From contig JANLGX010000148.1 of the NCBI GenBank assembly GCA_024654005.1, positions 1 to 34,461 on the forward strand: a DNA stretch of 34,461 bases, read 5' to 3'. This DNA is from Gemmatimonadaceae bacterium. GTDB lineage: Bacteria; Gemmatimonadota; Gemmatimonadetes; Gemmatimonadales; Gemmatimonadaceae. A model generated the notes under the pieces. That model did no database searches. It worked only from the letters and a program-made list of their open reading frames with translations, and was not told the DNA's origin. The position numbers and the translations under genes were made by a program. Position 1 is the stretch's first letter, and the number at the start of each line of letters is the position of its first letter. Shown here one piece after another: positions 27,019 to 34,461 of this stretch.

Positions 27019-27746
27019 GGAAAGCGCCCCGGCGCGAGCGCAGGCGCGCGTGGACGCTCATCCTCGTTCCGCCGCGACCCGGTGCCCGCACCCGCCAGCT
27101 GAGCGTTCGCGCCCGCACCGTGGGAGTTCTCGGCAGCTTCGTTTTCGTCACGATCGCGACCGCGGCGACCTGGACCCGCGAGACTACTTTCATCGCGGCC
27201 GCCAGCGCCGACAAGCTGGCCGAGTCGCAGCGGCTGGTGGTCGGTCTGCTCGACAGCGTCGACGCGCTGGGCGCGCTGGTGGCGAAGGAGCGCGCCGCGC
27301 GCCTTCCGCCCCGCAACATGGTGCTGCCGGTCTCCGGCAGGATCTCCAGCCGGTTCGCTACGACGCGGCTGCATCCGATCCTCGACATCTTCCGCGCTCA
27401 TCGCGGCGTCGATCTCGCGGCGCCGTACGGCACGCGCATCGTCGCGCCGGCCTCGGGTCGCGTACGTTACGTCGGTTGGCGCGTGGGGTACGGCCTCACG
27501 GTCGAGCTGGAGCACTCCGGCGGTGTAGTCACGCGGCTGGCGCATTGCGGCAAGGCGCTGGTCAAGGCCGGAGACCGTGTCGAGATCGGCACCGCGGTCG
27601 CGACGGTCGGCGCGACGGGCCTCGCCACCGGCCCGCACCTGCACTTCGAGGTCCTGACGCGGGGCCGGTCCGTGGATCCCATCCAGTTCCTCGCGTCCAG
27701 CCGGCGCGCGCTCGCCCCGGAGCAGGCGACCGCTAAAAACGAGTAG
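27015..27746 (+). CDS. membrane-anchored M23 (LytM) metallopeptidase
   Basis: 243 residues from a TTG at 27015 overlapping the bactofilin stop (TTGA). One membrane helix (about 36-52) anchors it; a short coiled stretch (SADKLAESQRLVVGLLDSVDAL) precedes the LytM domain. The zinc ligands are all present: H129 and D133 in HRGVDLAAPYGT and H208/H210 in GPHLHFEV, so it should be an active endopeptidase for peptidoglycan cross-links. It also has GRISSRFATTRLHPI, the usual domain start. Together with bactofilins it resembles the bactofilin-M23 shape modules (CcmA/Csd1, LmdC types). No other start codon is available near the N-terminus. Confidence 0.93.
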   Translation: MRKAPRRERRRAWTLILVPPRPGARTRQLSVRARTVGVLGSFVFVTIATAATWTRETTFIAAASADKLAESQRLVVGLLDSVDALGALVAKERAARLPPRNMVLPVSGRISSRFATTRLHPILDIFRAHRGVDLAAPYGTRIVAPASGRVRYVGWRVGYGLTVELEHSGGVVTRLAHCGKALVKAGDRVEIGTAVATVGATGLATGPHLHFEVLTRGRSVDPIQFLASSRRALAPEQATAKNE

Positions 27747-27783
27747 TTAAGGGACAGCCCGCGCGGAGCAGCACTCCCCGGGG

Positions 27784-27812
27784 TTGACACCCGTTCGCCG
27801 TTGCCGTACTTC
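27784..27812 (+). promoter_or_regulatory. candidate promoter before the second bactofilin
   Basis: TTGACA (27784-27789) is a perfect -35 match, followed after 17 bases by TACTTC (27807-27812), a weak -10 match. It lies about 60 bases before the ATG at 27875 and within the 128-base gap after the peptidase gene, suggesting that bactofilins two and three can be transcribed separately. Confidence 0.45.
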
Positions 27813-27874
27813 TGGCTCCCCCCACCACGGGGATTCGCTCATTTGGGCGGTGCTGCGACCGCAAGGAGAAGCTG

Positions 27875-28336
27875 ATGTTCCGGGACAGGAAGACCCCCCA
27901 CCAAGCCATGCCGGCCGTCACGCCCGAGAACGGCAAGCCGGTATCGATCACTCTGCTCACCGTCGTCGGCGAGCACGCCCGCATGGAAGGCAAGTTCGAC
28001 ATCACCGACTCGATCCAGGTCGAGTGTGAAGTCGGCGGCGAGCTGAACGTCGGCGGCAAGCTCGTCATCGGACAGAAGGTCGTCGTGAACGCCAACGTGC
28101 AGACGGTCGACGCGATCATCATGGGGCACTACGAGGGCAACATGATCGCGACCGGCAACGTCGAGATCGCCGAGACGGGACGCGTCACGGGCAACATCCA
28201 GACGGACTCGCTGGTGATCTCGAAGGGCGGCTTCTTCAACGGCAACATCACCAAGATGAACGAGCAGGCCGAGCGGGTCATCGCGATCGACGAGAAGCGC
28301 AACACCGGACAGCAGCAACAGTTCGGCGCGCGCTGA
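27875..28336 (+). CDS. bactofilin (second of three)
   Basis: 153 residues with the beta-helix core of the family: HARMEGKFDITDSIQVECEVGGELNVGGKLVIGQKVVVNANV and VDAIIMGHYEGNMIATGNVEIAETGRVTGNIQTDSLVISKGGFFNGNITK. The N-terminal 30 residues and the glutamine-rich C-terminus look disordered. AAGGAGAAG lies 5-8 bases before the ATG, a strong binding site. The third bactofilin starts 16 bases after its stop. Having three paralogs side by side suggests that they form mixed filaments or separate structures. Confidence 0.93.
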   Translation: MFRDRKTPHQAMPAVTPENGKPVSITLLTVVGEHARMEGKFDITDSIQVECEVGGELNVGGKLVIGQKVVVNANVQTVDAIIMGHYEGNMIATGNVEIAETGRVTGNIQTDSLVISKGGFFNGNITKMNEQAERVIAIDEKRNTGQQQQFGAR

Positions 28337-28352
28337 GCGGGGAGGGCGGTAA

Positions 28353-28784
28353 ATGCCCTGGAGGAAGCAGGACAAGCCGCAGGTGAAGGAAGCCGGACCG
28401 ACGACCTACCTCGAGGAGGGATCGGAGATCGACGGCAAGCTCACCTTCACCGGCACGGTCGTGCTCAACGGCCGGCTCCGTGGCGAGATAGTCTCCAACG
28501 ACAGCCTGATCATCGGCGAGAAGGGGGTCGTCAACGCGAACGTGCGCGCGAGCGTCGTGCAGATCTCGGGCGAAGTCGTGGGCAACGTCGTCGCGTCTGA
28601 CCGCGTCGAGCTCAAGGAAAAGTGTCGCGTGTACGGCGACGTCAGCGCGCCCGTGGTGATCATCGCCGAAGGCGCGCTGTTCGAGGGTCAGTGCACGATG
28701 ACCAAGGGGCGGCCGGCCGAAGTCGCGCAGCCACCCGTCCGGGACCTTTCCCTCGTCAAGCAAAGGTCGGAGCTGCCAAGGTAA
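28353..28784 (+). CDS. bactofilin (third of three)
   Basis: 143 residues. The core runs from TYLEEGSEIDGKLTFTGTVVLNGRLRGEIVSNDSLIIGEKGVVNANV through VVQISGEVVGNVVASDRVELKEKCRVYGDVSAPVVIIAEGALFEGQCTM, again in short beta-helix turns. It has two cysteines in the core, unlike its two neighbours. Start ATG 28353 follows GGAGGGCGG. Its stop is 3 bases before the heptamer run at 28788, which ends the cluster. Confidence 0.93.
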   Translation: MPWRKQDKPQVKEAGPTTYLEEGSEIDGKLTFTGTVVLNGRLRGEIVSNDSLIIGEKGVVNANVRASVVQISGEVVGNVVASDRVELKEKCRVYGDVSAPVVIIAEGALFEGQCTMTKGRPAEVAQPPVRDLSLVKQRSELPR

Positions 28785-28787
28785 GGC

Positions 28788-28811
28788 GCTGCGTGCTGCG
28801 TGCTGCGTGCT
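28788..28811. repeat. short heptamer tandem repeat F
   Basis: GCTGCGT is repeated three times with a further GCT (28788-28811), between the third bactofilin and the gamma-glutamyltransferase start. There is no second arm, so it is not a fold-back, but the 7-base period is the same as in arrays A-D. It ends 43 bases before the next ATG. Confidence 0.9.
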
Positions 28812-28854
28812 AACTTCATCGCGCAGGGCAGCGCCTCTCAATCTGGACCGACCA

Positions 28855-30744
28855 ATGCGAACACGTAGAATCCTCCCCGTTTGTGTCGCGGCGCTGGCAC
28901 TGGCCGCCTTTGCATCCCCACTGTCTGCGCAGCGCACCATGAAGCCGCCGCTGCACGGCCGGCACTGGATGGCCATCACCGGCAAGCCGCTCGGCGCGAC
29001 CGCGGGCGCGATGATCTTCCAGAAGGGCGGCAACGCCGTGGACGCAGCGTGCGCCATGCTCGCCGCGACCGCGACGATGTGGGACGTGCTGCATTGGGGC
29101 GGCGAGACGCAGGCGCTCATCTACCACCCCGGCCTCAAGAAGGTCATCGGCATCAACGCGCTCGGCGTCGCGCCCTCGGGCGCGACGGCCGCATACTATC
29201 GCTCGCGCGGCTTTACCTACCCGCCCGAGTACGGGCCACTCGCCGCGATCACGCCCGGTACGCCCGGCGGGCTGATGGTCATGCTCGCCGAGTACGGCAA
29301 GCTGACGCTCGAAGAAGTCCTCGCGCCGGCGATCCAGCTGGCCGACGGGTATCCAATCGAGGCGCAGACGGCGAACTCGATCCACCGGATGCGCGACACG
29401 ATCGCGCAGTGGAAGTACTCGCGCGCGGTGATGCTGCCGCACGCGAATCGCGAGCGCGCGGCGCCGGAGGCGGGAGAGATTTTCGTGCAGGCCGATCTCG
29501 CGGCGACGCTGCGCAAGCTCGTCGAGGCCGAGCGACAGGCGCGTGCCGCGGGAAAGAACCGCCGGGAGGCGATCCTCGCGGCGTACAACCGCTTCTACAA
29601 GGGTGACATCGCCGAGGAGATCGTGCGCGGGACGCGGGAGGAGGGCGGCCTGTTCACCATGCGCGACCTCGCCGACTGGCGCGTGATCATCGAAGAGCCC
29701 GTCAGCACGACGTACAAGGGGATCACCGTGTACAAGCTCCCGTTCTGGCAGCAGGGGCCGGTTATGCTCCAGGCGCTCAACATTCTGGAGAACGTGGACC
29801 TGAAGGCGATGGGGTACAACTCGCCGCGCTACATGCACACGATCTACCAGGCGATGAACCTCGCGTACGCTGACCGCGACTTCTATTACGGCGATCCGTA
29901 CTTCCCGCCGGAGGAGCCCGTGCGCGGGCTGCTGTCCAAGGAGTATGCGCGCGCGCGCTTCTCGCGGATCAACTGGGAGCGGAACGATCCAAACGTGCTG
30001 CCGGGCGATCCGTACCCGTTCCAGAGTGGGACGAACCCGTTCGCGGATCTGCTTCGGGCATGGACCATCTCGCCGGCTCCCGACACGCTGCCGAAGAGCG
30101 GCGGGCAGGACCGGCCGCCCGGAACCGCGCTCGACGACGCGGCGTTCATGCGCGGCTTCTATGCGGGCACAACTTCCATCGAAGCGGCCGACGCGGAAGG
30201 GTGGGTCGTCTCCATCACGCCGAGCGGCGGCTGGATTCCCGCCGTGATTGCCGGACGGACCGGCGTCGGCCTCAGCCAGCGCGCGCAACAGTTCGTCACG
30301 CGCGCCGGGGACAATCCATTCAACGTGATCGAGCCGGGCAAGCGCCCGCGCGTGACGCTGACGCCGACCATCGCGCTGAAGGACGGCGCGCCGTACCTGT
30401 CATTCGCGGTGCAGGGCGGGGACTCGCAGGATCAGAACCTGCTGCAGTTCTTCCTGAACGTGGTCGAGTTCGGGATGACCGTACAGCAGGCGAGCGAAGC
30501 GGCGAACATCAACAGCTTCCAGATGCGCTCTTCGTTCGGGGCGCACGAGTCACGGTCGGGGCGGATGCTCGTTGCGACGTCCACGCCCGATTCCGTGCGC
30601 ACCCAGCTCACGCGCATGGGCTACACACTGGAGTTTGCGCGGCTCACGTCAGGGCCGATCAACGCGATCTTTTTCGACCGCGCGCACGGCACGTTCTGGG
30701 GCGGGTCGAGCAACCACGGCGAGGACTACGGGATTGCCTGGTAG
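28855..30744 (+). CDS. secreted gamma-glutamyltransferase family protein
   Basis: 629 residues; residues 1-25 are a signal peptide (MRTRRILPVCVAALALAAFASPLSAQ), so it acts outside the cytoplasm. The N-terminal nucleophile family splits itself before a threonine that then cleaves gamma-glutamyl bonds, as in glutathione. That residue is probably T439 in AGTTSIEAADAEGWVVSITPSGGW. Other family blocks: GGNAVDAACAMLAAT, GGLMVMLAEYGKLTLEE, FTMRDLADWRV, NLAYADRDFYYGDP and late SFAVQGGDSQDQNLLQFFLNVVEFGMTVQQASEAA. The length exceeds the usual 550-580 because of an insert before the nucleophile. It ends in WGGSSNHGEDYGIAW. A close copy of the last 22 codons occurs after the next gene. Confidence 0.92.
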   Translation: MRTRRILPVCVAALALAAFASPLSAQRTMKPPLHGRHWMAITGKPLGATAGAMIFQKGGNAVDAACAMLAATATMWDVLHWGGETQALIYHPGLKKVIGINALGVAPSGATAAYYRSRGFTYPPEYGPLAAITPGTPGGLMVMLAEYGKLTLEEVLAPAIQLADGYPIEAQTANSIHRMRDTIAQWKYSRAVMLPHANRERAAPEAGEIFVQADLAATLRKLVEAERQARAAGKNRREAILAAYNRFYKGDIAEEIVRGTREEGGLFTMRDLADWRVIIEEPVSTTYKGITVYKLPFWQQGPVMLQALNILENVDLKAMGYNSPRYMHTIYQAMNLAYADRDFYYGDPYFPPEEPVRGLLSKEYARARFSRINWERNDPNVLPGDPYPFQSGTNPFADLLRAWTISPAPDTLPKSGGQDRPPGTALDDAAFMRGFYAGTTSIEAADAEGWVVSITPSGGWIPAVIAGRTGVGLSQRAQQFVTRAGDNPFNVIEPGKRPRVTLTPTIALKDGAPYLSFAVQGGDSQDQNLLQFFLNVVEFGMTVQQASEAANINSFQMRSSFGAHESRSGRMLVATSTPDSVRTQLTRMGYTLEFARLTSGPINAIFFDRAHGTFWGGSSNHGEDYGIAW

Positions 30745-30871
30745 GTACCTTCGACCGGTCCGTCCACCTCTTGCCGCATTTAGTCGCGAGTCGTAGCGTC
30801 TCTTCGAGCGCCCACGGTCCTGGTTCTTGACTCGTCTGCACTGAGCGTCTCTCTCTCCCTATAGGATTCTG

Positions 30872-32947
30872 ATGCCGCGCTTCATCCAACCCCTGCTCGC
30901 CCTCGTCCTCTGTACGCTGCCCTTGGTTCAGCCCTTGGCAGCGCAGGCGGCTCGCGTCGACGGTGTATTCACCGTGGCGAAGTACCTCGACTACGAGACC
31001 GTCGCCGATCCAAAGCTGTCTCCTAGCGGTGCTACCGTTGTCTACACGAGGCGGTGGATTAACCAGCAGGACGACCGGTGGGACTCCGCGCTGTGGATCA
31101 TGAATGCGGACGGCTCGCGAAACCGTTTTCTCGCCGAGGGCTCCGGGGCCGTGTGGTCGCCCGATGGGACACGGATCGCGTATGTCGCGGACGGTGAGCC
31201 CAAGGGCGCACAAGTATGGGTGCGCTGGATGGATGCCGAAGGCGCCGCATCGCAGATCACACGTGTCGCGGAGCCGATAGGCGACTTGCGCTGGTCACCC
31301 GACGGGCGCAGCCTCGGCTTCAGCATGTTCGTGCCAGCGCGCGCTCCGTGGAAAATCGACATGCCGCCGACTCCGGAAGGGGCGAAGTGGACCGCCGCGC
31401 CGAAGCATGTCGACAAGCTGCACTATCGCTTTGACAGGCGGGGCTTCCTGCGCCCGGGTTATCGGCACTTGTTCGTCGTTTCCGCGGACGGCGGCGCTGT
31501 CCGCCCGCTCACCAGCGGCGAGTGGAGCGTCGGATACACCGACGAGGGCGAAGGATCGAGCGTTGCATGGGATTGGGCGCCCAACGGCCGCACGATCGTG
31601 TTTGACGGTTTCAAGGAGCCAGAGGCCCAGCGTACCTATCGTAGCGGCAATATCTACGCGGTGGACGTCGCCGGTGGGACTGTCACGCGTCTTACGCGTG
31701 AGGACGGCGCGTGGCGCAACCCGGTGCTCTCGCCGGACGGGCGACGGATCGCTTTCGTTGGTACGCCGAAGGCGTCGTACAGCTATCGCGTAGGTGACTT
31801 GTACGTGATGGAGATGGACGGCAGCGGCGTACGGAAGCTGTCCGGTGAGTTGGACCGTGACGCATCCAGCTTGCGCTGGGCCCCGGACGGCAGCGGAGTG
31901 TACTTCACGGCCGGAGACCGCGGCACCAGCAACCTTCACTTCGCCCCCCTGAACGGAGGGGTCCGCGCGGTGACGCGCGGCACGCACATGCTCTCGCTGG
32001 GCGCGGTGGCGCGCAACGGCACGGCCGTGGGGACGGCGACTTCTTTTCACAAGCCGACGGACGTGGTACGGATAGCCCTGCGCGGCAACGGCGAAATCAC
32101 CCAGCTCACGCGAGTCAACGAAACACTCCTCAGCGGAATCCGGCTGGGCGACGTCGAGGAAATTTGGTATGCGTCGAGCGGCGGCGCGCGCATTCAGGGG
32201 TGGATTGTAAAGCCCCCGAATTTCGAAGCTGGGCGCAGGTATCCGTTGATCATGGAGATCCACGGCGGACCGCATGGGATGTACAACGTCGGATTCAACC
32301 CCATGTTCCAGAACTTCGCGGCCCACGGTTACGTGGTGATCTACACTAATCCGCGCGGCAGCACCGGCTATGGTTCCGACTTCGGCAACGCGATCCAGTT
32401 TGCCTATCCGAGCGTGGACCACGAGGATCTGATGGCGGGCGTGGACGCCGTGGTCAGTCGCGGATATATCGATACGAACCGGATGTTTGTCGGTGGGTGC
32501 AGCGGAGGCGGAGTCCTGTCGAGCTGGGCGATCGCACACACGGACCGCTTCGCCGCTGCCGCGGTACGATGCCCGGTGACCAACTGGCTGAGTATGGCGG
32601 GGCAGACGGATATTCCGCTATTCACGTTCAACTTCTTCGAAAAACCTTTCTGGGAAGATCCCGCGCGCTGGCTCGAGCAATCACCCCTGATGCATGTCGG
32701 CCGCGTGAAGACTCCGACGCTGCTGATGACCGGGGAGCTCGATCTCCGAACACCGATGTCGCAGACCGAGGAGTACTTCGCCGCGCTCAAGATGCGCGGC
32801 GTACCGGCCGAGCTGCTGCGCTTCGAAGGGGAGTACCACGGCACCGGCTCGAAGCCTTCCAACTGGATGCGCACGCAGCTGTACATGATGAGCTGGTACG
32901 AGCGTCACGGAAACGCGAAGGCCGCCGCCGCAGGAGGGTCGCGCTAG
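30872..32947 (+). CDS. secreted S9 family serine peptidase (prolyl oligopeptidase / acylaminoacyl-peptidase type)
   Basis: 691 residues. Residues 1-25 are a signal peptide (LLALVLCTLPLVQPLAAQA). A seven-bladed propeller follows, seen as repeated LSPSGATVVYT, WSPDGTRIAYV, LSPDGRRIAFV and WAPDGSGVYFT segments. The C-terminal alpha/beta-hydrolase domain has IHGGPHGMY, the nucleophile S544 in GGCSGGG, D624 in GELDLRTP and H656 in EGEYHGTG, a complete catalytic triad. The cysteine before the nucleophile is unusual (commonly GxSYGG). It would cleave small peptides outside the cytoplasm. AGGA lies 5 bases before the ATG. The stop TAG overlaps the beginning of a relic of gamma-glutamyltransferase sequence. 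Confidence 0.95.
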   Translation: MPRFIQPLLALVLCTLPLVQPLAAQAARVDGVFTVAKYLDYETVADPKLSPSGATVVYTRRWINQQDDRWDSALWIMNADGSRNRFLAEGSGAVWSPDGTRIAYVADGEPKGAQVWVRWMDAEGAASQITRVAEPIGDLRWSPDGRSLGFSMFVPARAPWKIDMPPTPEGAKWTAAPKHVDKLHYRFDRRGFLRPGYRHLFVVSADGGAVRPLTSGEWSVGYTDEGEGSSVAWDWAPNGRTIVFDGFKEPEAQRTYRSGNIYAVDVAGGTVTRLTREDGAWRNPVLSPDGRRIAFVGTPKASYSYRVGDLYVMEMDGSGVRKLSGELDRDASSLRWAPDGSGVYFTAGDRGTSNLHFAPLNGGVRAVTRGTHMLSLGAVARNGTAVGTATSFHKPTDVVRIALRGNGEITQLTRVNETLLSGIRLGDVEEIWYASSGGARIQGWIVKPPNFEAGRRYPLIMEIHGGPHGMYNVGFNPMFQNFAAHGYVVIYTNPRGSTGYGSDFGNAIQFAYPSVDHEDLMAGVDAVVSRGYIDTNRMFVGGCSGGGVLSSWAIAHTDRFAAAAVRCPVTNWLSMAGQTDIPLFTFNFFEKPFWEDPARWLEQSPLMHVGRVKTPTLLMTGELDLRTPMSQTEEYFAALKMRGVPAELLRFEGEYHGTGSKPSNWMRTQLYMMSWYERHGNAKAAAAGGSR

Positions 32948-33015
32948 ACCGCAAGCACGGCACCATGTGGGGCGGGTCGAGCAATCACGGCGAGGATTAC
33001 GGCATAGCCTGGTAA
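32947..33015 (+). pseudogene. 3'-end relic of a second gamma-glutamyltransferase gene
   Basis: The 69 bases read DRKHGTMWGGSSNHGEDYGIAW and a stop, the same as the end of the gamma-glutamyltransferase at 30676-30744 (DRAHGTFWGGSSNHGEDYGIAW). 59 of 69 bases and 20 of 22 residues agree. Six of the eight changed codons, counting the stop, are silent, so the relic came from a gene that was under protein-level selection, not from a recent copy of its neighbour. It is in a different frame from the S9 peptidase, has no start of its own, and its first base is the last base of the S9 stop codon. The upstream bases (in this frame VAL before DRK) may also be relic. Confidence 0.8.
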
Positions 33016-33062
33016 TCGCTTCAGAGACTTGGCGACCGGCGAGGCCGCTATCCCGTGCGGAG

Positions 33063-34461
33063 TCAGCGCAGCGCTGCTATTCGCTCGCGTGCCGCGCGAA
33101 CTCGCGGCTGCAGCTCCGGATCGGCGTTCCGCCACAGCTCCACGAACTTCGCGTAGTGCGCGGCTGCCCTCGCGCGGTCCCCCTTCGCGTCGAACAGGCG
33201 GCCGAGGCGCTCGTGGCTCGGAGCGAGATCGAAGCTGTTCGACCGAGTCTTGTTCGTGCGCGTCATGTCCACGAACCGCGTTAGGACCACGATGGCGGAA
33301 TCGGGTTTGCCCGAAGCCTCGTACGCATCCGCCAACGGGACCAGTGAGCACCAGTCGCAGCCCTCCCGATCAGACTCGCGCCAATCCCGAATCGCGTCGG
33401 AGAAGCGCCTTTCCGCGGAGGCTATCGCCCCCAACATCGCCTGGCGGCTCGTCGCATCGTCCAAACGCTGAAACTGCTGCCGCGACCGATCCCACTCGCC
33501 GAGGTATCCCCGCGCACGCGCGGGTTCGCCCGCATACGAGTACATGTACACGAGCGTTGCGAGAGGCCGGCTGCTCGGCGGAAGCGAAGCGAGCGGGATG
33601 CGCTGGAGCGCCCGGTCGAGAATCCGCTTCATCCCGGCGCGATCGGCCAACAACGATCCGTGCTCCCGTGCTTCTACGATGTCGACGTCCAGCAGGGCGA
33701 TGTCCCCGATAAACGTGCGGCGGAGCGCCGCGCTCTCCCTCTGCAGCCTCCGCGCCTCGCCCAGCCTGCCCTCGGTACGAGCCATCACCGCCAGCAGGTC
33801 GAGCAGGCCCGAGCGCGACACGGGCTGCGACGCCTGGGTTCGCAGCGCTGTCGAAACGATCGCCTGAGCCGAGTCAAACTGTCCGACCGTCGCGAACAGC
33901 CATGCTTTGGTGGACAGCGCATTTGGGTTGGTGGGGAAAGCCGTAAGGAAGCGGTCGACGGTCTCCCGTGCCTGCTCCAGCTTGCCCAGATGGACGGAAA
34001 CCGAGACTAGGTTGCTGTAGTGAACCGCCGACACGGGCCCGATCGCGATCGCGCGGTGGTATAGCTCCTCCGCCTTCGCGTTGTTCCGCTGGAATCGATA
34101 CAACAACCCCAGGTTGTTCATCGCGGCGGTGTTGCTCGGCTGCAGCTCCAGCAGCTGCTCGTACGCGGCGATCGATCGTGTGAGGTCCTGGTGCGGACCG
34201 CCATCGTAGTAGCTGCCGAGCAGGAGGTAGCGCTCCGCGTCGCTCAACCGGTCCCGGTGCTCGAACGCCTTCTGCAGCAGCGAGTCCGTCGCCTGTCGAT
34301 TCCCTCGATTCGAGTTCTCGACGGCGAGCTTGCGATACGCCATCGCGAAGCCTGTGTCCAGCGAGATCGCTTCCTTGAGCAGCGCTTCGCCGCGGGCCCA
34401 GTCTCCGTCCACTGCGACCGCGCTCGATCCCTGGACGTACTTCTTCAACGCTTCCAATGAC
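33063..34461 (-). CDS. TPR-repeat protein, C-terminal part (continues off the right edge)
   Basis: The frame is open through the right edge; about 465 residues are visible. It opens with S-LEALKKYVQGSSAVAVDGDWARGEALLKEAISLDTGFAMAYRKLA, which is the typical start of the TPR block in bacterial serine/threonine kinase, winged-helix or cyclase-type regulators (TTSLEALKAY...). Several TPR-like helical pairs follow (about 60-130: AIAAYEQLLELQPSNTAAMNNLGLLYRFQRNNAKAEELYHRAIAIGP; later ASGKPDSAIVVLTRFVDM, APSHERLGRLFDAKGDRARAAAHYAKFVELW). TTG 34457 is in frame but is probably internal. The gene converges on the S9 peptidase, and the stop at 33063 is 47 bases from the relic. The function of the missing N-terminus is unknown, so the kinase/regulator idea is an inference. 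Confidence 0.85.
   Translation of the reverse strand, partial: SLEALKKYVQGSSAVAVDGDWARGEALLKEAISLDTGFAMAYRKLAVENSNRGNRQATDSLLQKAFEHRDRLSDAERYLLLGSYYDGGPHQDLTRSIAAYEQLLELQPSNTAAMNNLGLLYRFQRNNAKAEELYHRAIAIGPVSAVHYSNLVSVSVHLGKLEQARETVDRFLTAFPTNPNALSTKAWLFATVGQFDSAQAIVSTALRTQASQPVSRSGLLDLLAVMARTEGRLGEARRLQRESAALRRTFIGDIALLDVDIVEAREHGSLLADRAGMKRILDRALQRIPLASLPPSSRPLATLVYMYSYAGEPARARGYLGEWDRSRQQFQRLDDATSRQAMLGAIASAERRFSDAIRDWRESDREGCDWCSLVPLADAYEASGKPDSAIVVLTRFVDMTRTNKTRSNSFDLAPSHERLGRLFDAKGDRARAAAHYAKFVELWRNADPELQPRVRAARERIAALR

Noticed and set aside
28807-28854. Upstream start for the gamma-glutamyltransferase
   Set aside because: It would begin in the heptamer run and place 16 residues before a clear signal peptide that starts at 28855.
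30827-30865. TTGACT and TATAGG before the S9 gene as a promoter
   Set aside because: The gap between the boxes is 27 bases, too long for a sigma-70 promoter.

Overview
The window is a high-GC, gene-dense bacterial chromosome segment. Several features suggest a member of the Gemmatimonadota: many secreted proteins with signal peptides ending in an A-Q type site, secreted amidohydrolases, a gamma-glutamyltransferase and an S9 peptidase, a Bacteroidetes-style alternative GlmU, and 4-base stop/start overlaps. The phylum is an inference; no rRNA or other marker is present to prove it. No tRNA, rRNA, CRISPR array, transposase or phage gene was recognised.

Layout. At 1-132 (minus) is the N-terminus of a secreted protein running off the left edge. 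At 362-4125 (plus) are an aminotransferase and a transketolase-family enzyme. At 4126-4561 is a 436-base non-coding stretch with a large fold-back element, a sigma-70-type promoter, a SAM-II riboswitch and a strong hairpin. They lead a methionine operon (4562-8695): a shortened aspartokinase, homoserine dehydrogenase, MetX-type homoserine acyltransferase and cystathionine gamma-synthase, each start overlapping the previous stop. At 8725-13175 are two secreted amidohydrolases and a DinB/YfiT-like protein, separated by heptamer-repeat fold-back arrays. At 13271-15973 (minus) are a response regulator, a mannose-1-phosphate guanylyltransferase and a GlmU-like protein. At 16172-19225 (plus) are a lipoprotein with an apparent CTG start, seryl-tRNA synthetase and a membrane histidine kinase. 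At 19401-26383 are a PcrA/UvrD helicase, gatC-gatA-gatB and a secreted adenosine deaminase-like protein. At 26584-28784 are three bactofilins and an M23 peptidase, a likely cell-shape module. At 28855-32947 are a gamma-glutamyltransferase and an S9 peptidase, followed by a 69-base relic of a second gamma-glutamyltransferase 3' end. At 33063 to the right edge (minus) is a TPR protein, partial.

How it works together. The best-supported regulatory unit is the SAM-II-controlled operon, which would route aspartate-derived carbon to cystathionine and shut down when S-adenosylmethionine is plentiful. The most unusual signal is a family of intergenic fold-back elements made of 7-base repeats (GTGATTA in one arm, TAATCAC in the other). 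They sit exactly at gene boundaries, sometimes supply the stop codon, and in two cases end 0-8 bases before the next start codon. A more degenerate relative lies at 19246-19354, a larger nested palindrome at 4155-4353, and a plain heptamer run at 28788-28811.
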